From positions 1 through 64,000 of the forward strand of contig NZ_JAPNLJ010000010.1 of the NCBI RefSeq assembly GCF_026627445.1: DNA of 64,000 bases. The letters are read 5' to 3'. Made by a program: the position numbers and the translations under genes. This DNA is from Streptomyces sp. H27-H1. Lineage in GTDB: Bacteria > Actinomycetota > Actinomycetes > Streptomycetales > Streptomycetaceae. This document shows positions 9,367 to 18,100 of the stretch, in pieces (positions within the stretch are counted from its first letter, which is position 1; the number at the start of each line of letters is the position of its first letter). The notes beneath the pieces were generated by a model. It was not told the DNA's origin. It saw only the letters and a program-made list of their open reading frames with translations, and ran no database searches.

Positions 9367-10500
9367 TCAGCTGTATCCCCCGGAGGCCAACGCCAGGTAG
9401 GCGGTGGCGAAATCCGTGACGGCGAGGAGCTCGGCGAGCTGTTCCAGCTCGGTGCCCTCCTCGGGTTCGAGCTCGCTGATGGCCGTGTCGTGGCTGTTGG
9501 CGAGCTCTCGTGCGGCAGGGGCGGCTGTCAGTCCGCCTGCGGGCCTGTCGCGCAACAGGACGATGCGTGCGCGAAGGGCCTGCGGTTCTTCCACTCGGTC
9601 GCGGAAGAAGTCGTCGGGGTCGGCGCCGGCGGCGAAATCGCCGGAGAGCAGGACCCCGTGGGCCGGTAGTGCCTCGGGAAGGTCGGCGGCGAGTGCGGGT
9701 CGCCCGGCGAGTTCGGCGAGGGTGGCGGCGAAGCGGCGCCCGGCGGGTCCGGCGCCGGCGCCCTCGCTCCAGATGAGCGGGAGGGAGTCGGCGAGCTCGG
9801 AGGCGAGGGTCTTGGCCGGGTTGGAGTAGGTGGCGACGGCGGGTCCGCAGCGTTCGGCCGTGCGGTCGAGGCGGTCGGCGACGAGCTGCAGGGTGTGCGG
9901 GGCGGCGGCGATCAGCCCGACCCGGTCGAGGAGCACCAGCAGCGGGGTCAGCAGGGCCCAGAGGGCGCCGGGGCCGGCCGCGGCCGACTCGTCGTACTCC
10001 TGGTACGGGGCCTTGGCCATCGGTACGAGGAGCCCGTGCGCGCCGTCCACCGCCTCACTCAGCGGCGAGCGCTCGGGGGCGACGGCCACCACGGTGCAGC
10101 CGCGTCGGTAGGCCTGCTCGGAGAGGGCGGCGAGGCCCGGCTCGGTCCCGTCGGTGGTGGCGATGAGCAGCAGGTCGACGGGGCCGGCCCAGCCGGGCAG
10201 CGCCCAGCGCAGGGCCCCGGCGGCGTGCGCGACGCCGGTCGGGTGCAGCCGGATGACGGGCGCGGAGGCTCCGGCGAGGGCGCCGAGCAGGTCGGCGACC
10301 CCGGTCGCGGCGGTGCCGGGCCCGGCGATGAGGACCGCGCGGGGGCGGCCGTCGGGCTGCAGGTCCGCGAGGCCGGCCTCGGCGGCGTGCCGGGCCGCGG
10401 TGCGCACCCGGGCGCCGGCGTCGGCGGCACCCCGGAGCAGGCCGCGGCGGTCGGCGCGGGCGAGAGCATCAGGTGCGTCGAGGAGTGACTCGTCGAGCAA
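9367..10500 (-). CDS. SIS-domain sugar isomerase-like protein
   Basis: A 377-residue protein with two phosphosugar-binding SIS-like halves. The segment AVLIAGPGTAATGVADLL and the C-terminal IWSEGAGAGPAGRRFAATL resemble actinobacterial relatives of bifunctional phosphoglucose/phosphomannose isomerase. The only well-placed start is TTG at 10500, 5 nt after GGAGG; the nearby ATG is out of frame. It lies 39 bp upstream of manA in the same operon, and the equivalent gene sits next to manA in mycobacteria. Catalytic activity is not certain, because the SIS motifs are weaker than in characterised isomerases. Confidence 0.8.
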   Translation of the reverse strand: MLDESLLDAPDALARADRRGLLRGAADAGARVRTAARHAAEAGLADLQPDGRPRAVLIAGPGTAATGVADLLGALAGASAPVIRLHPTGVAHAAGALRWALPGWAGPVDLLLIATTDGTEPGLAALSEQAYRRGCTVVAVAPERSPLSEAVDGAHGLLVPMAKAPYQEYDESAAAGPGALWALLTPLLVLLDRVGLIAAAPHTLQLVADRLDRTAERCGPAVATYSNPAKTLASELADSLPLIWSEGAGAGPAGRRFAATLAELAGRPALAADLPEALPAHGVLLSGDFAAGADPDDFFRDRVEEPQALRARIVLLRDRPAGGLTAAPAARELANSHDTAISELEPEEGTELEQLAELLAVTDFATAYLALASGGYS

Positions 10501-10598
10501 AGCGGCCTCCGGCTATGTCCATGACGTGTCCAGTGGTGACGGAACCTCTGTGGTGACGGAACCAGTCTCAGCTGTTGCGCGGGATGGCGGTAGGAGGC

Positions 10599-10787
10599 TC
10601 AGGCGGGACGGCGTGCCTCGTCCACGAGGAGCACCGGGATGCCGTCGCGGACCGGGTAGGCGAGACCGCAGTCCTGGCCTCCGGTGCAGATCAGCTCGGG
10701 GGCCTCCGCGTCGGCCGACTTGTCCTCGAGGGGCGAGTGGCAGGCGGGGCAGGCGAGGATCTCCAGCAGGCCGGCTTCGAGCGGCAT
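10599..10787 (-). CDS. Trm112-family small zinc-binding protein
   Basis: A 62-residue protein with four cysteines at 13, 16, 34 and 40 in the pattern CPAC...C...C, followed by the conserved [17 protein letters not shown]. This is the bacterial Trm112/YcaR family. In eukaryotes and archaea Trm112 activates methyltransferases; bacterial members are mostly uncharacterised. It lies between manB and the SIS gene on the same strand, as part of the conserved actinobacterial mannose run. Function here is unknown. Confidence 0.88.
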   Translation of the reverse strand: MPLEAGLLEILACPACHSPLEDKSADAEAPELICTGGQDCGLAYPVRDGIPVLLVDEARRPA

Positions 10788-11087
10788 GGGGTGGGTCCCT
10801 TCGGGGGTGTGGATCGGGCCAGGTCAGCCTACCGCCGAGTGCCCTCCGGTGCGGAGTGGAGGGGGACCTCCTGGACGGAGGGGAGGTGGTGGTCCCGTCC
10901 GGAGGGAGCGGGGGCTCGGCGGTACGGCCGTGGTCACGTGCGGCGGCGCTCCTGGGGCTCCGCCCCGGACCCCGCGCCTCAAACTCCCCCGGCTACCGCT
11001 GGGAGGGACTCCCGGGCGGGGCTGGATTTGCGCCGGTGGGACTGAGGAGGCACCCGCGGGGCTGGGGGCGGCGGAAAGGCTGGACTG
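10788..11087. repeat. 300-bp gap with degenerate dispersed repeat
   Basis: The gap between manB and the Trm112-like gene contains GGGGCTCCGCCCCGGACCCCGCGCCTCAAAC at about 10956-10985 (first part: CTGGGGCTCCGCCCC). This is a diverged member of the intergenic repeat found at 13.5, 24.1-24.4, 57.1 and 63.1 kb. The rest is GC-rich and I see no gene. The repeat interrupts an otherwise compact leftward gene run. Confidence 0.6.
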
Positions 11088-12458
11088 TCAGGCGCGGATG
11101 AGGGCCAGGACCTCGTCGCGGACCTTGGCCAGGGTGGCGGGGTCCCGGGCTTCGACGTTCAGGCGCAGGAGGGGCTCGGTGTTGGAGGCGCGGACGTTGA
11201 ACCACCAGTCCGCGCTGGTCGCGGTGAGGCCGTCCAGTTCGTCCAGGGTGACGCCCTCGGCGGAGCCGTACTCGGCCTTGACGGCGGCGAGGCGGGCCGC
11301 CTGGTCGGCGACGGTCGAGTTGATCTCGCCGGAGCCCGCGTAGCGGTCGTAGGACGAGACCAGGGCCGAGAGGGGGCCGTCCTGGCCGCCGAGGGCCGCC
11401 AGGACGTGGAGGGCGGCGAGCATGCCGGTGTCCGCGTTCCAGAAGTCCTTGAAGTAGTAGTGCGCCGAGTGCTCGCCGCCGAAGATGGCGCCGGACTTGG
11501 CCATCTCCTCCTTGATGAAGGAGTGGCCGACGCGGGTGCGGACCGGGGTGCCGCCGTTCTCGCGGACGACCTCGGGGACGGACCAGGAGGTGATCAGGTT
11601 GTGGATCACGGTGCCGGTGCCGCCGTTGCGGGCCAGTTCGCGGGCTGCGACCAGGGCGGTGATGGCGGAGGGGGAGACGCCCTCGCCACGCTCGTCGACG
11701 ATGAAGCAGCGGTCGGCGTCACCGTCGAAGGCGATGCCGAGGTCGGCGCCCTCGGACTTCACGCGGGCCTGCAGGTCGACGATGTTCTTCGGGTCGAGGG
11801 GGTTGGCCTCGTGGTTGGGGAAGGTCCCGTCCAGCTCGAAGTACATGGGGACGAGGTCCAGCGGGAGGCCCTCGAAGACGGTGGGGACGGTGTGCCCGCC
11901 CATGCCGTTGCCCGCGTCGACGACGACCTTGAGGGGGCGGATGGCGGCGAGGTCGACCAGGCCCTTGAGGTGGTCGGCGTAGCCGGTGAGGGTGTCCTGC
12001 TCGGTGACGGTGCCCGGGACGGTGCCGGCGGGGATCTCCGGGGCGCCGTCGTCGTTCCACTTCTCGGCGAGCTCGCGGACGGTGGACAGACCGGTGTCCT
12101 GGCCGACCGGGGCGGCGCCGGCCCGGCAGAGCTTGATGCCGTTGTACTTGGCCGGGTTGTGCGAGGCCGTGAACATCGCGCCGGGCAGGTTCAGCTTGCC
12201 CGAGGCGTAGTACAGCTGGTCGGTGGAGCACAGGCCGATGAGGGTGACGTCCACGCCGCGGGCGGCCGCGCCGCGGGCGAAGGCGCCGGACAGGGCCGGG
12301 GAGGACGGGCGCATGTCGTGGCCGATGACGATGGCCGACGCACCGGTCACCTCGACGAAGGCGGCACCGAACAGTTCGGCCAGGTGCTCGTCCCACTCGT
12401 CCGGTACGACGCCTCGTACGTCGTACGCCTTGACGATGTTCGAAAGATCGGTGGCCAC
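11088..12458 (-). CDS. manB: Phosphomannomutase/phosphoglucomutase
   Basis: A 456-residue alpha-D-phosphohexomutase converting mannose-6-phosphate to mannose-1-phosphate and possibly the glucose equivalents. The four-domain signatures are present: VIGHDMRPSSP, the phosphoserine loop MFTASHNPAKYNGIK (about 97-111), the magnesium loop FDGDADRCFIVDERG (about 240-254), sugar-binding FGGEHSAHYY (GEHS), and the phosphate-binding RASNTEPLLRLNVEA near the C-terminus. It precedes the Trm112-like, SIS and manA genes on the same strand and matches mycobacterial pmmA/manB in both context and sequence. Confidence 0.95.
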   Translation of the reverse strand: MATDLSNIVKAYDVRGVVPDEWDEHLAELFGAAFVEVTGASAIVIGHDMRPSSPALSGAFARGAAARGVDVTLIGLCSTDQLYYASGKLNLPGAMFTASHNPAKYNGIKLCRAGAAPVGQDTGLSTVRELAEKWNDDGAPEIPAGTVPGTVTEQDTLTGYADHLKGLVDLAAIRPLKVVVDAGNGMGGHTVPTVFEGLPLDLVPMYFELDGTFPNHEANPLDPKNIVDLQARVKSEGADLGIAFDGDADRCFIVDERGEGVSPSAITALVAARELARNGGTGTVIHNLITSWSVPEVVRENGGTPVRTRVGHSFIKEEMAKSGAIFGGEHSAHYYFKDFWNADTGMLAALHVLAALGGQDGPLSALVSSYDRYAGSGEINSTVADQAARLAAVKAEYGSAEGVTLDELDGLTATSADWWFNVRASNTEPLLRLNVEARDPATLAKVRDEVLALIRA

Positions 12459-12537
12459 TGCGTGCCCTCCTGAGGGGTGATGTGCGGTGAGGCAAACCTA
12501 CCGTGCACGCTGTGCGACTTTTCGGATCATCCGAATG

Positions 12538-12915
12538 TCAGGAGTCCGGTGATCGCAGGACGCGCAGGTGTCCGCGGCGGGTCTCCCCGGTGTTCGGGCC
12601 GCCCTGGCCGTTGCCGCCGCCGGCCCCGGCCGCGCGTTCCGGCGGACGGGCCGCCTCGCGTACGGCGTTGGCGAGGGCTTCGAGGTCGTCCCCGGTGGGA
12701 CGGGAGGGCGACGAACCGCCGGTGAGGCGTACGACGTCCCAGCCGCGCGGGGCGGTCAGGCGCTCCGAGTGCTCGGCGCAGAGGTCGTAGCAATGGGGTT
12801 CGGCGTAGGTGGCGAGCGGGCCGAGAACTGCGGTCGAATCGGCGTAGACGTACGTCAGAGTCGCGACGGCAGGGCGGCCGCACGCGGTGCGCGAACAGCG
12901 ACGTACAAGGCTCAC
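12538..12915 (-). CDS. DUF3499 family protein
   Basis: A 125-residue actinobacterial protein. The N-terminal 75 residues are conserved-looking, with paired cysteines C7/C12 in CSRTAC and C42/C46 in HCYDLC that could bind zinc, followed by EHSERLTAPRGWDVVRL. The C-terminus is Gly/Arg-rich and disordered. Its position immediately upstream of manB (79 bp) and divergent from the metallopeptidase-like gene is conserved in actinobacteria including mycobacteria. Function unknown. Confidence 0.88.
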   Translation of the reverse strand: MSLVRRCSRTACGRPAVATLTYVYADSTAVLGPLATYAEPHCYDLCAEHSERLTAPRGWDVVRLTGGSSPSRPTGDDLEALANAVREAARPPERAAGAGGGNGQGGPNTGETRRGHLRVLRSPDS

Positions 12916-13030
12916 GACGTTGGACCGTACCGCACTCTTGACCGGGCCGCGACGAGGCTCCCCCCGGCCGCTCGCCCGTGTCGTGCGATCTTCCCCGCCC
13001 CGGTGGGGACGTGCGGGCTACCCTGCGGGG

Positions 13031-13525
13031 GTGACGGACAGCACTCTGCCTCCCCCTCCCGCGCCCCCTGCCGCCTCCCTGCCCGGCGACTCCCCCGCCG
13101 GTGAGCCACGGGTGCGGCGGCGCGATCGGCACGGACGGGGGATGCGCGGGCCGGTGGCACCGCCGCAGGTGCCGCTGTCCGCCAGCCGGGGGGAGCTCTT
13201 CGGCGACCTCGTACGGGACTCCGTGGAGCGGCTGGAACGGCGCTTTCCGCAGCTGGCGGAGGTGGAGTTCATGGTCGGCGACGTGCCTGGTCCGCCGGGC
13301 GGGGTGGACGCCGGGTGGAACGACGAGGCGGTGCCGCTGGGGGTGATGGTGGAGGCCGTGGACGGGCGGGCCGCGCGGATCGTGGTGTTCCGGCGGCCGG
13401 TGGAGATTCGGGCGAAGTCCCGGGACGAGCGGGCGATGCTGGTGCACGAGATCGTGGTGGAGCAGGTCGCGGAGCTGCTGGGGCTGTCGCCGGAGACCGT
13501 GGACCCCCGGTACGGGTCGGACTAG
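13031..13525 (+). CDS. Metallopeptidase-family protein with incomplete zinc motif
   Basis: A 164-residue protein from a GTG start (VTDSTLPPPPAPP). The first 45 residues are Pro/Arg-rich and disordered; residues 50-164 match the short zincin-like metallopeptidase family found next to whiB2 in actinobacteria. The expected HExxH reads VHEIVVEQ (H139, E140), so the second histidine position is Val143. Acidic E144 follows. It may use a different third ligand or be inactive. It diverges from DUF3499 across 115 bp and converges on the DUF5719 gene. Confidence 0.8.
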   Translation: MTDSTLPPPPAPPAASLPGDSPAGEPRVRRRDRHGRGMRGPVAPPQVPLSASRGELFGDLVRDSVERLERRFPQLAEVEFMVGDVPGPPGGVDAGWNDEAVPLGVMVEAVDGRAARIVVFRRPVEIRAKSRDERAMLVHEIVVEQVAELLGLSPETVDPRYGSD

Positions 13526-13544
13526 GCACGCGGAGCGGCCCCGT

Positions 13545-13640
13545 TCCCCGGGCGCTGCCCGGACCCGGTCCTCAAACGCCGGCGAGGCTGAATCTGGCCG
13601 CCCGGGCTGGGAGCGGCAGACGGGCTGCACTGCCCCGGGG
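13545..13640. repeat. Dispersed intergenic repeat, copy 2
   Basis: Between the convergent metallopeptidase-like and DUF5719 genes lies a copy of the repeat whose core CTCAAACGCCGG (13571-13582) recurs at 24.2, 57.1 and 63.1 kb. It is flanked by CCCGGGCGCTGCCCGGACCC and GCGAGGCTG. GC-rich inverted segments suggest it may also terminate transcription from both sides. Confidence 0.7.
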
Positions 13641-13666
13641 CCCCGGGCGGGGCCGGATCGGGCGGG

Positions 13667-15154
13667 TTACTGGGTGAGGACCGAGAGGTCTTGGCGTGCC
13701 TTGGGGACCGAGACCGTGGAGTGGTCGTCCGCAAGGGTTTGGATGGTGAACATGGGGATTCCGTCGCGCGGGACCGACAGGGTGCGGGACGCGTGGACGG
13801 GACCGCCGGAGAGGGTTTCCACCGTGAGGGCGTAGGCGCCCTTGCCGCCTGCCGGGGCCAGGGTCAGGGTCTGCGTGGTGCCGCCCTTGACCGTGACCTC
13901 CTGGGAGGCGGGTTCGCCACCGTCCGTGCCGGGCGAGGCCGTCACCTTGACCTTCGCGTCGGCTCCGGCCGGGGCCGTCAGCGACAGCAGCGTGGCCTTG
14001 TCCTCGGGGCGGTTGTCGGCCACGGTCGCGCGCGCGCCGACGGGGGCGGACGCCGGGATGAAGCCGGTCTCCTGCTTGGTGCCGCTGCCGCGGACCACCC
14101 GTAGCGCCGCGACCACCGGGACGGGCTTCTTGCCGTCGGCCGGGGACAGGACCAGGGAGCCCGGTTCGCCGCGGGTGACGTCCTTGAGGTCGAGGCTCGC
14201 GGTCATGCCGGCCTTGACGTGGAGCTGCTCGCTGCCCGCCGGGCTGATCGAGCCGGACGGTCCGGCCAGCTTCACCTTGAGGTCCGCGTCCTCCTCGCCG
14301 GGGGCGAAGGCGACCAGCCGTACCGAGGTGGCGTCCGCCGGGATGCCGGGCAGGACCAGGGTCCCGGCCGGGTCCACGGAGGCGGGCAGCCAGTCGGAGC
14401 CGATGCCTTCCTCGCCCGCCTGGGCGGTGGCCCCGACCCGGCCCGCGCGGGTGGTCACATGGGCGGTGACGTCCGCGAGCTGCGCGCCGGGGGCGAGGGA
14501 GGCCAGGGAGATGGCCTTGGTGGACTTCGGGTCGATGCGGATGTTCTCGCTGGTGCCCGCTTCGGCCTTGATCGCGCCGTCCGGGCCGAACAGCTTGATG
14601 TCCACCACGGCCGCGGTGTCATCGGGGTTGGTGAGGTGGACGTAGTCCTCGCGGCCCTTGGCGGTGCTCACGCCGGGGAACCAGAAGTCGGTGCCGGGCG
14701 CGGTGCAGCCGACGCCGAGCAGGCCGCGATTACGGCCGACCGAGACCATGGTGGTCTGCTGCGCGCTCCAGCCGGGGGCGAGGAATCCGTCGGCGACGCC
14801 GGTGAGTGCGGGGGCCTCGGCCCCGGAGGCCTTGGCTCCGACCGGCTTGCCGGGCTCCTTGAGTTCCAGGACGGGCTTGGCTTCCTTGGTCGCGCCCAGC
14901 AGCCGGGCGGTGCCCTTGCCGCCCGCGGCGGCCGCGCCCGGGGTGATCGCCGTGTACAGGGTCTCGGCGATGTCGGAGGTGCTGGGTGCGGGGCACACCA
15001 GCAGGGACCGCTCCACCGGCATCCGGGCCGCCGGCTTGCCCTCGGCGGCCGCGGAGGCCCCGTCGGCAGCGGGCGCGGTGAGGGTGGCGAGGCCGGTGAC
15101 GGCGGCCAGGGCGGCCGTGACCGCGGCGAGCGTCAGGGGTACGCGCTGCTTCAC
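13667..15154 (-). CDS. DUF5719 family secreted or membrane-anchored protein
   Basis: A 495-residue protein starting at GTG (VKQRVPLTLAAVTAALAAVTG), whose first 35 residues form a signal peptide or anchor. The rest is Ala/Gly/Thr-rich with many predicted beta strands and SVGRNRGLLGVGCTAPGTDFWFPG early in the mature part, as in the actinobacterial DUF5719 family. The GTG start overlaps the TGA of the upstream glycosyltransferase as GTGA, so the two are probably translationally coupled and work together outside the membrane. A long frame extending far upstream is antisense-like shadow and rejected. Function unknown. Confidence 0.85.
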   Translation of the reverse strand: MKQRVPLTLAAVTAALAAVTGLATLTAPAADGASAAAEGKPAARMPVERSLLVCPAPSTSDIAETLYTAITPGAAAAGGKGTARLLGATKEAKPVLELKEPGKPVGAKASGAEAPALTGVADGFLAPGWSAQQTTMVSVGRNRGLLGVGCTAPGTDFWFPGVSTAKGREDYVHLTNPDDTAAVVDIKLFGPDGAIKAEAGTSENIRIDPKSTKAISLASLAPGAQLADVTAHVTTRAGRVGATAQAGEEGIGSDWLPASVDPAGTLVLPGIPADATSVRLVAFAPGEEDADLKVKLAGPSGSISPAGSEQLHVKAGMTASLDLKDVTRGEPGSLVLSPADGKKPVPVVAALRVVRGSGTKQETGFIPASAPVGARATVADNRPEDKATLLSLTAPAGADAKVKVTASPGTDGGEPASQEVTVKGGTTQTLTLAPAGGKGAYALTVETLSGGPVHASRTLSVPRDGIPMFTIQTLADDHSTVSVPKARQDLSVLTQ

Positions 15155-18100
15155 TGCTGGGGGCTCCCGTCCGGACGCGGGGCGTCGTGCTGCCCGTCCT
15201 GCTGTCCGTCGTACGGTCCGTCGTGCCGGCCGTAGGTGTCGTAGGGCTCGTGCGGCTGCTGGTAGGGCGGGTACGGCGGCTCGTAGGGCGGGTACTGCTC
15301 GTACTGCGCGCCCTGGTTCTCGGTGTACTGCTGCTGCGGCTGCTGTTCGTACGCCGGGTACTGCTCGTACGACTGCGGCTGCTGCGGCTGGTGTGCCTCC
15401 TGCCCGCCGTAGGCGTAGCCGCCCTGGTCCTCGTAGGCCGCCTGCTGGTAGGCGTAGGCGTCCTCCCCGTACACCGGCTGCGCCGGGATCTGCGCGTACG
15501 GGTCGGCCACCACGGCCGCCTCGGCGGGGGCTTCGGTCTCCGTCTCGGACTGCTCGCGCAGCCGGCGGGCCCGGCGGCCCTCGCCGGCCTCCTCGGCGGC
15601 GGGGGCGTCCTCCTCGGGGAGGTCGTCGTCGAGGCGGGCGCGGCGGCCCGGCAGGGCCATCACGAGGAGCACCAGGGCGAGGAGGCCCTGGGCCCAGTGC
15701 CAGGCGGTCAGGGTGAGGGCGTCCTCGTGGACGAGATCGAGCTCGCCGGCGTCCGCGGGGAGTTCGAAGCCCTGCGCCCAGCCGTCGAGCGTCTTGGCCT
15801 TGAGCGGCTTGCCGTCGAGGGTGGCCTGCCAGCCGGGGTCCGCCTTGTCCGCGATGCGCAGGACGCGTCCGGATTCGCCCGCCGGGACCTTGGTGTGGGC
15901 CTCGACGGGGCCGGAGGCGACGGGGATGGACGCGTCGCCGGGCTTGCCGGGGACGATGACGGCGCGGGCGACCTGCCGGTCCACGCGCCACAGGGCGCTG
16001 CCTTCGAGCTTGCTGAGGCGGCTGAGGCCGGGGGTGGCGTCGAGGACGCGGCCGATCTCCTGCGGGGCGCCGTCGCGGACCAGGACGTAGCGGATGGCGA
16101 AGCCGCCGAGCTGGTCGGTCTGGTCGGCGCCGGAGCCGGCGACGAGGCTGGAGACGACCTTGTCGAGGCGGGTGTCGCTGCCGGCCCGGGTGGCGAGTTC
16201 GGCGTCGCCGAGGCGGCCGCCGGAGCCGCGGACCAGGCTGTATGAGAGGGCGGACGGGGAGTCCGCGCCGATGACGAGGGTGCGGGCCTGGTCGCGGGTG
16301 CCGCTCTCCTCGGCGACGAAGGCGGGGACCTGTACGGGGTCGCGGCGCTCCAGCGGTCCGGCGGCTCCGCTGAGCATCCAGCCGGCCGCGCCGGCGACGG
16401 GGCCGACGGCGGCGGCGAGCGCGATCAGGGCGGCGAGGGGCTGGCGCCAGCCGAAGCTGCGGGCGGCCACGCGGTCCTTGGCTCCGTCGGCGCCGATGGC
16501 GGCGGCGGCCAGCAGGGCGAGTCCGTAGACGAGGGTGGCGGGGCCGGCCCAGGTGGTGCGGTTGACGAGGCCCCCGAGAGCGAGCGCGGCGAGCGCGGCG
16601 GCCCAGGCGGTGCGGACGGCGAACTGCCGGTCGGCGCGCAGCAGGGCGGCCAGGGCGGCGAGGACGACGCCGATGAGGATCAGCCCGCCGGCGGTACGGG
16701 GTCCGCCGGGGCTGATGCCGAGCAGGTCGAGGCCGGTGGCCGAGCCGGCTCCGTAGGGCAGTCCGGCCTCGCGCAGGAAGTTCGCGGGGTGGGTGAGCAG
16801 GCTCAGCGACCAGGGTGCGAGGACGAGGAGCGGGACCCCGAGCGTCGCGAGGAAGCGCGGTGCGTACGTCTTCCAGTGCGCGCGGCGCAGGACCAGCGCG
16901 GCGGCTCCGAGGACGGCGGCGAGCGGCCAGACGATGGGGGTGAAGGCGGCGGCCAGGGTGAGCAGGAGCGTGTAGGTCCAGGCGGAGCGCCAGCTCGCCG
17001 CGGTGCCTTCGGGGCCGCCGAACCCGAAGGCGGCGACGGCCGAGCGGGCGATGAGCGGGAGCAGGATCGCGAGGACCGCGGTGCCGAGGCGGCCGCCGGC
17101 CAGGGCTCCGGTGACGGCGGGGAGGAAGGCGTAGGCGACGGCGGCCCAGGCGCGCAGCAGCCGGGATTCCACCAGGGGCCGGGAGGCGAAGTAGGCGGTG
17201 AGTCCGGCGAGCGGGACCGAGCAGACGAGCAGCAGGGTCAGGGCGGCGTTGGTGGATCCGAGGAGCAGGGTGGAGAGGGCGCCGAGGACGGCGATGTAGG
17301 GCGGTGCTCCCGCGGTGGTGCCGGTGCCGACGGGCTGCCAGTCGTCGGCGTAGACGCGCCAGAGGTCGAGTCCGCCGTCGGGGGCGGGGAGCAGGGCTCC
17401 GCCCATGAGGGAGCCGCCGCCGAGGAGGGAGCGGCAGCCGATGAGGGAGACGAGCAGGAGGAGGCCGAAGAGGACGGGCGCGGGTTTGCGGGCGATCCGC
17501 TTGAGGCGTGCGAACTGTTCGATGTCCAGGTAGTCGGCGTCGTCTCCGCCGGGTCCCGATTCGACGGCGCCGCCGTGCCGGCCGGCGGCGCTCTCGGTGT
17601 CGCCGTCGGCGCCGAAGTAGCCGGCGAGCTGTTCGGCGTTGGCGCGCAGGCTGGCGCCGGGCGGCGGGAAGAGGGGGCGCAGTTCCTTGGCGGGGACGGC
17701 CGCGCGGCCTCGTCTGCGGCGGGCTCCGAGGATCCGGCCGGGGCGGAGCAGGGCGGCGAGGAGGCCGGTGACCTCGTCGACGGCCTGTCCGGGGGCCTTG
17801 CCGACGAGGTAGGCGAGGGTGCGCAGCACGGTGCCGAAGAGGATGCGCAGCAGGACGTACGGGAGGGCGCGGACGGAGCTGTTGGCCAGCATCGTGTAGA
17901 CGGCGCCGGCCTTGTCCACGCGGTGCGGGCTGGCGGCGGAGCGGCCGACGCAGTCGACGGTACGGCGTTCGCGGGCGGAGGCCTCGGCGTGCCGCAGGAC
18001 GGCGTCGGGGGCGATGAGGACGGTGTGGCCGGCGCTCTGGACGCGCCAGCACAGGTCGACGTCGTCGCGCATGAGGGGCAGGCGGCGGTCGAAGCCGCCC

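Noticed and set aside
7081..9669. 862-residue plus-strand frame over the cation-efflux and manA genes
   Set aside because: Composition is Gly/Asp/Val-rich antisense shadow; the minus-strand genes have clear family signatures.
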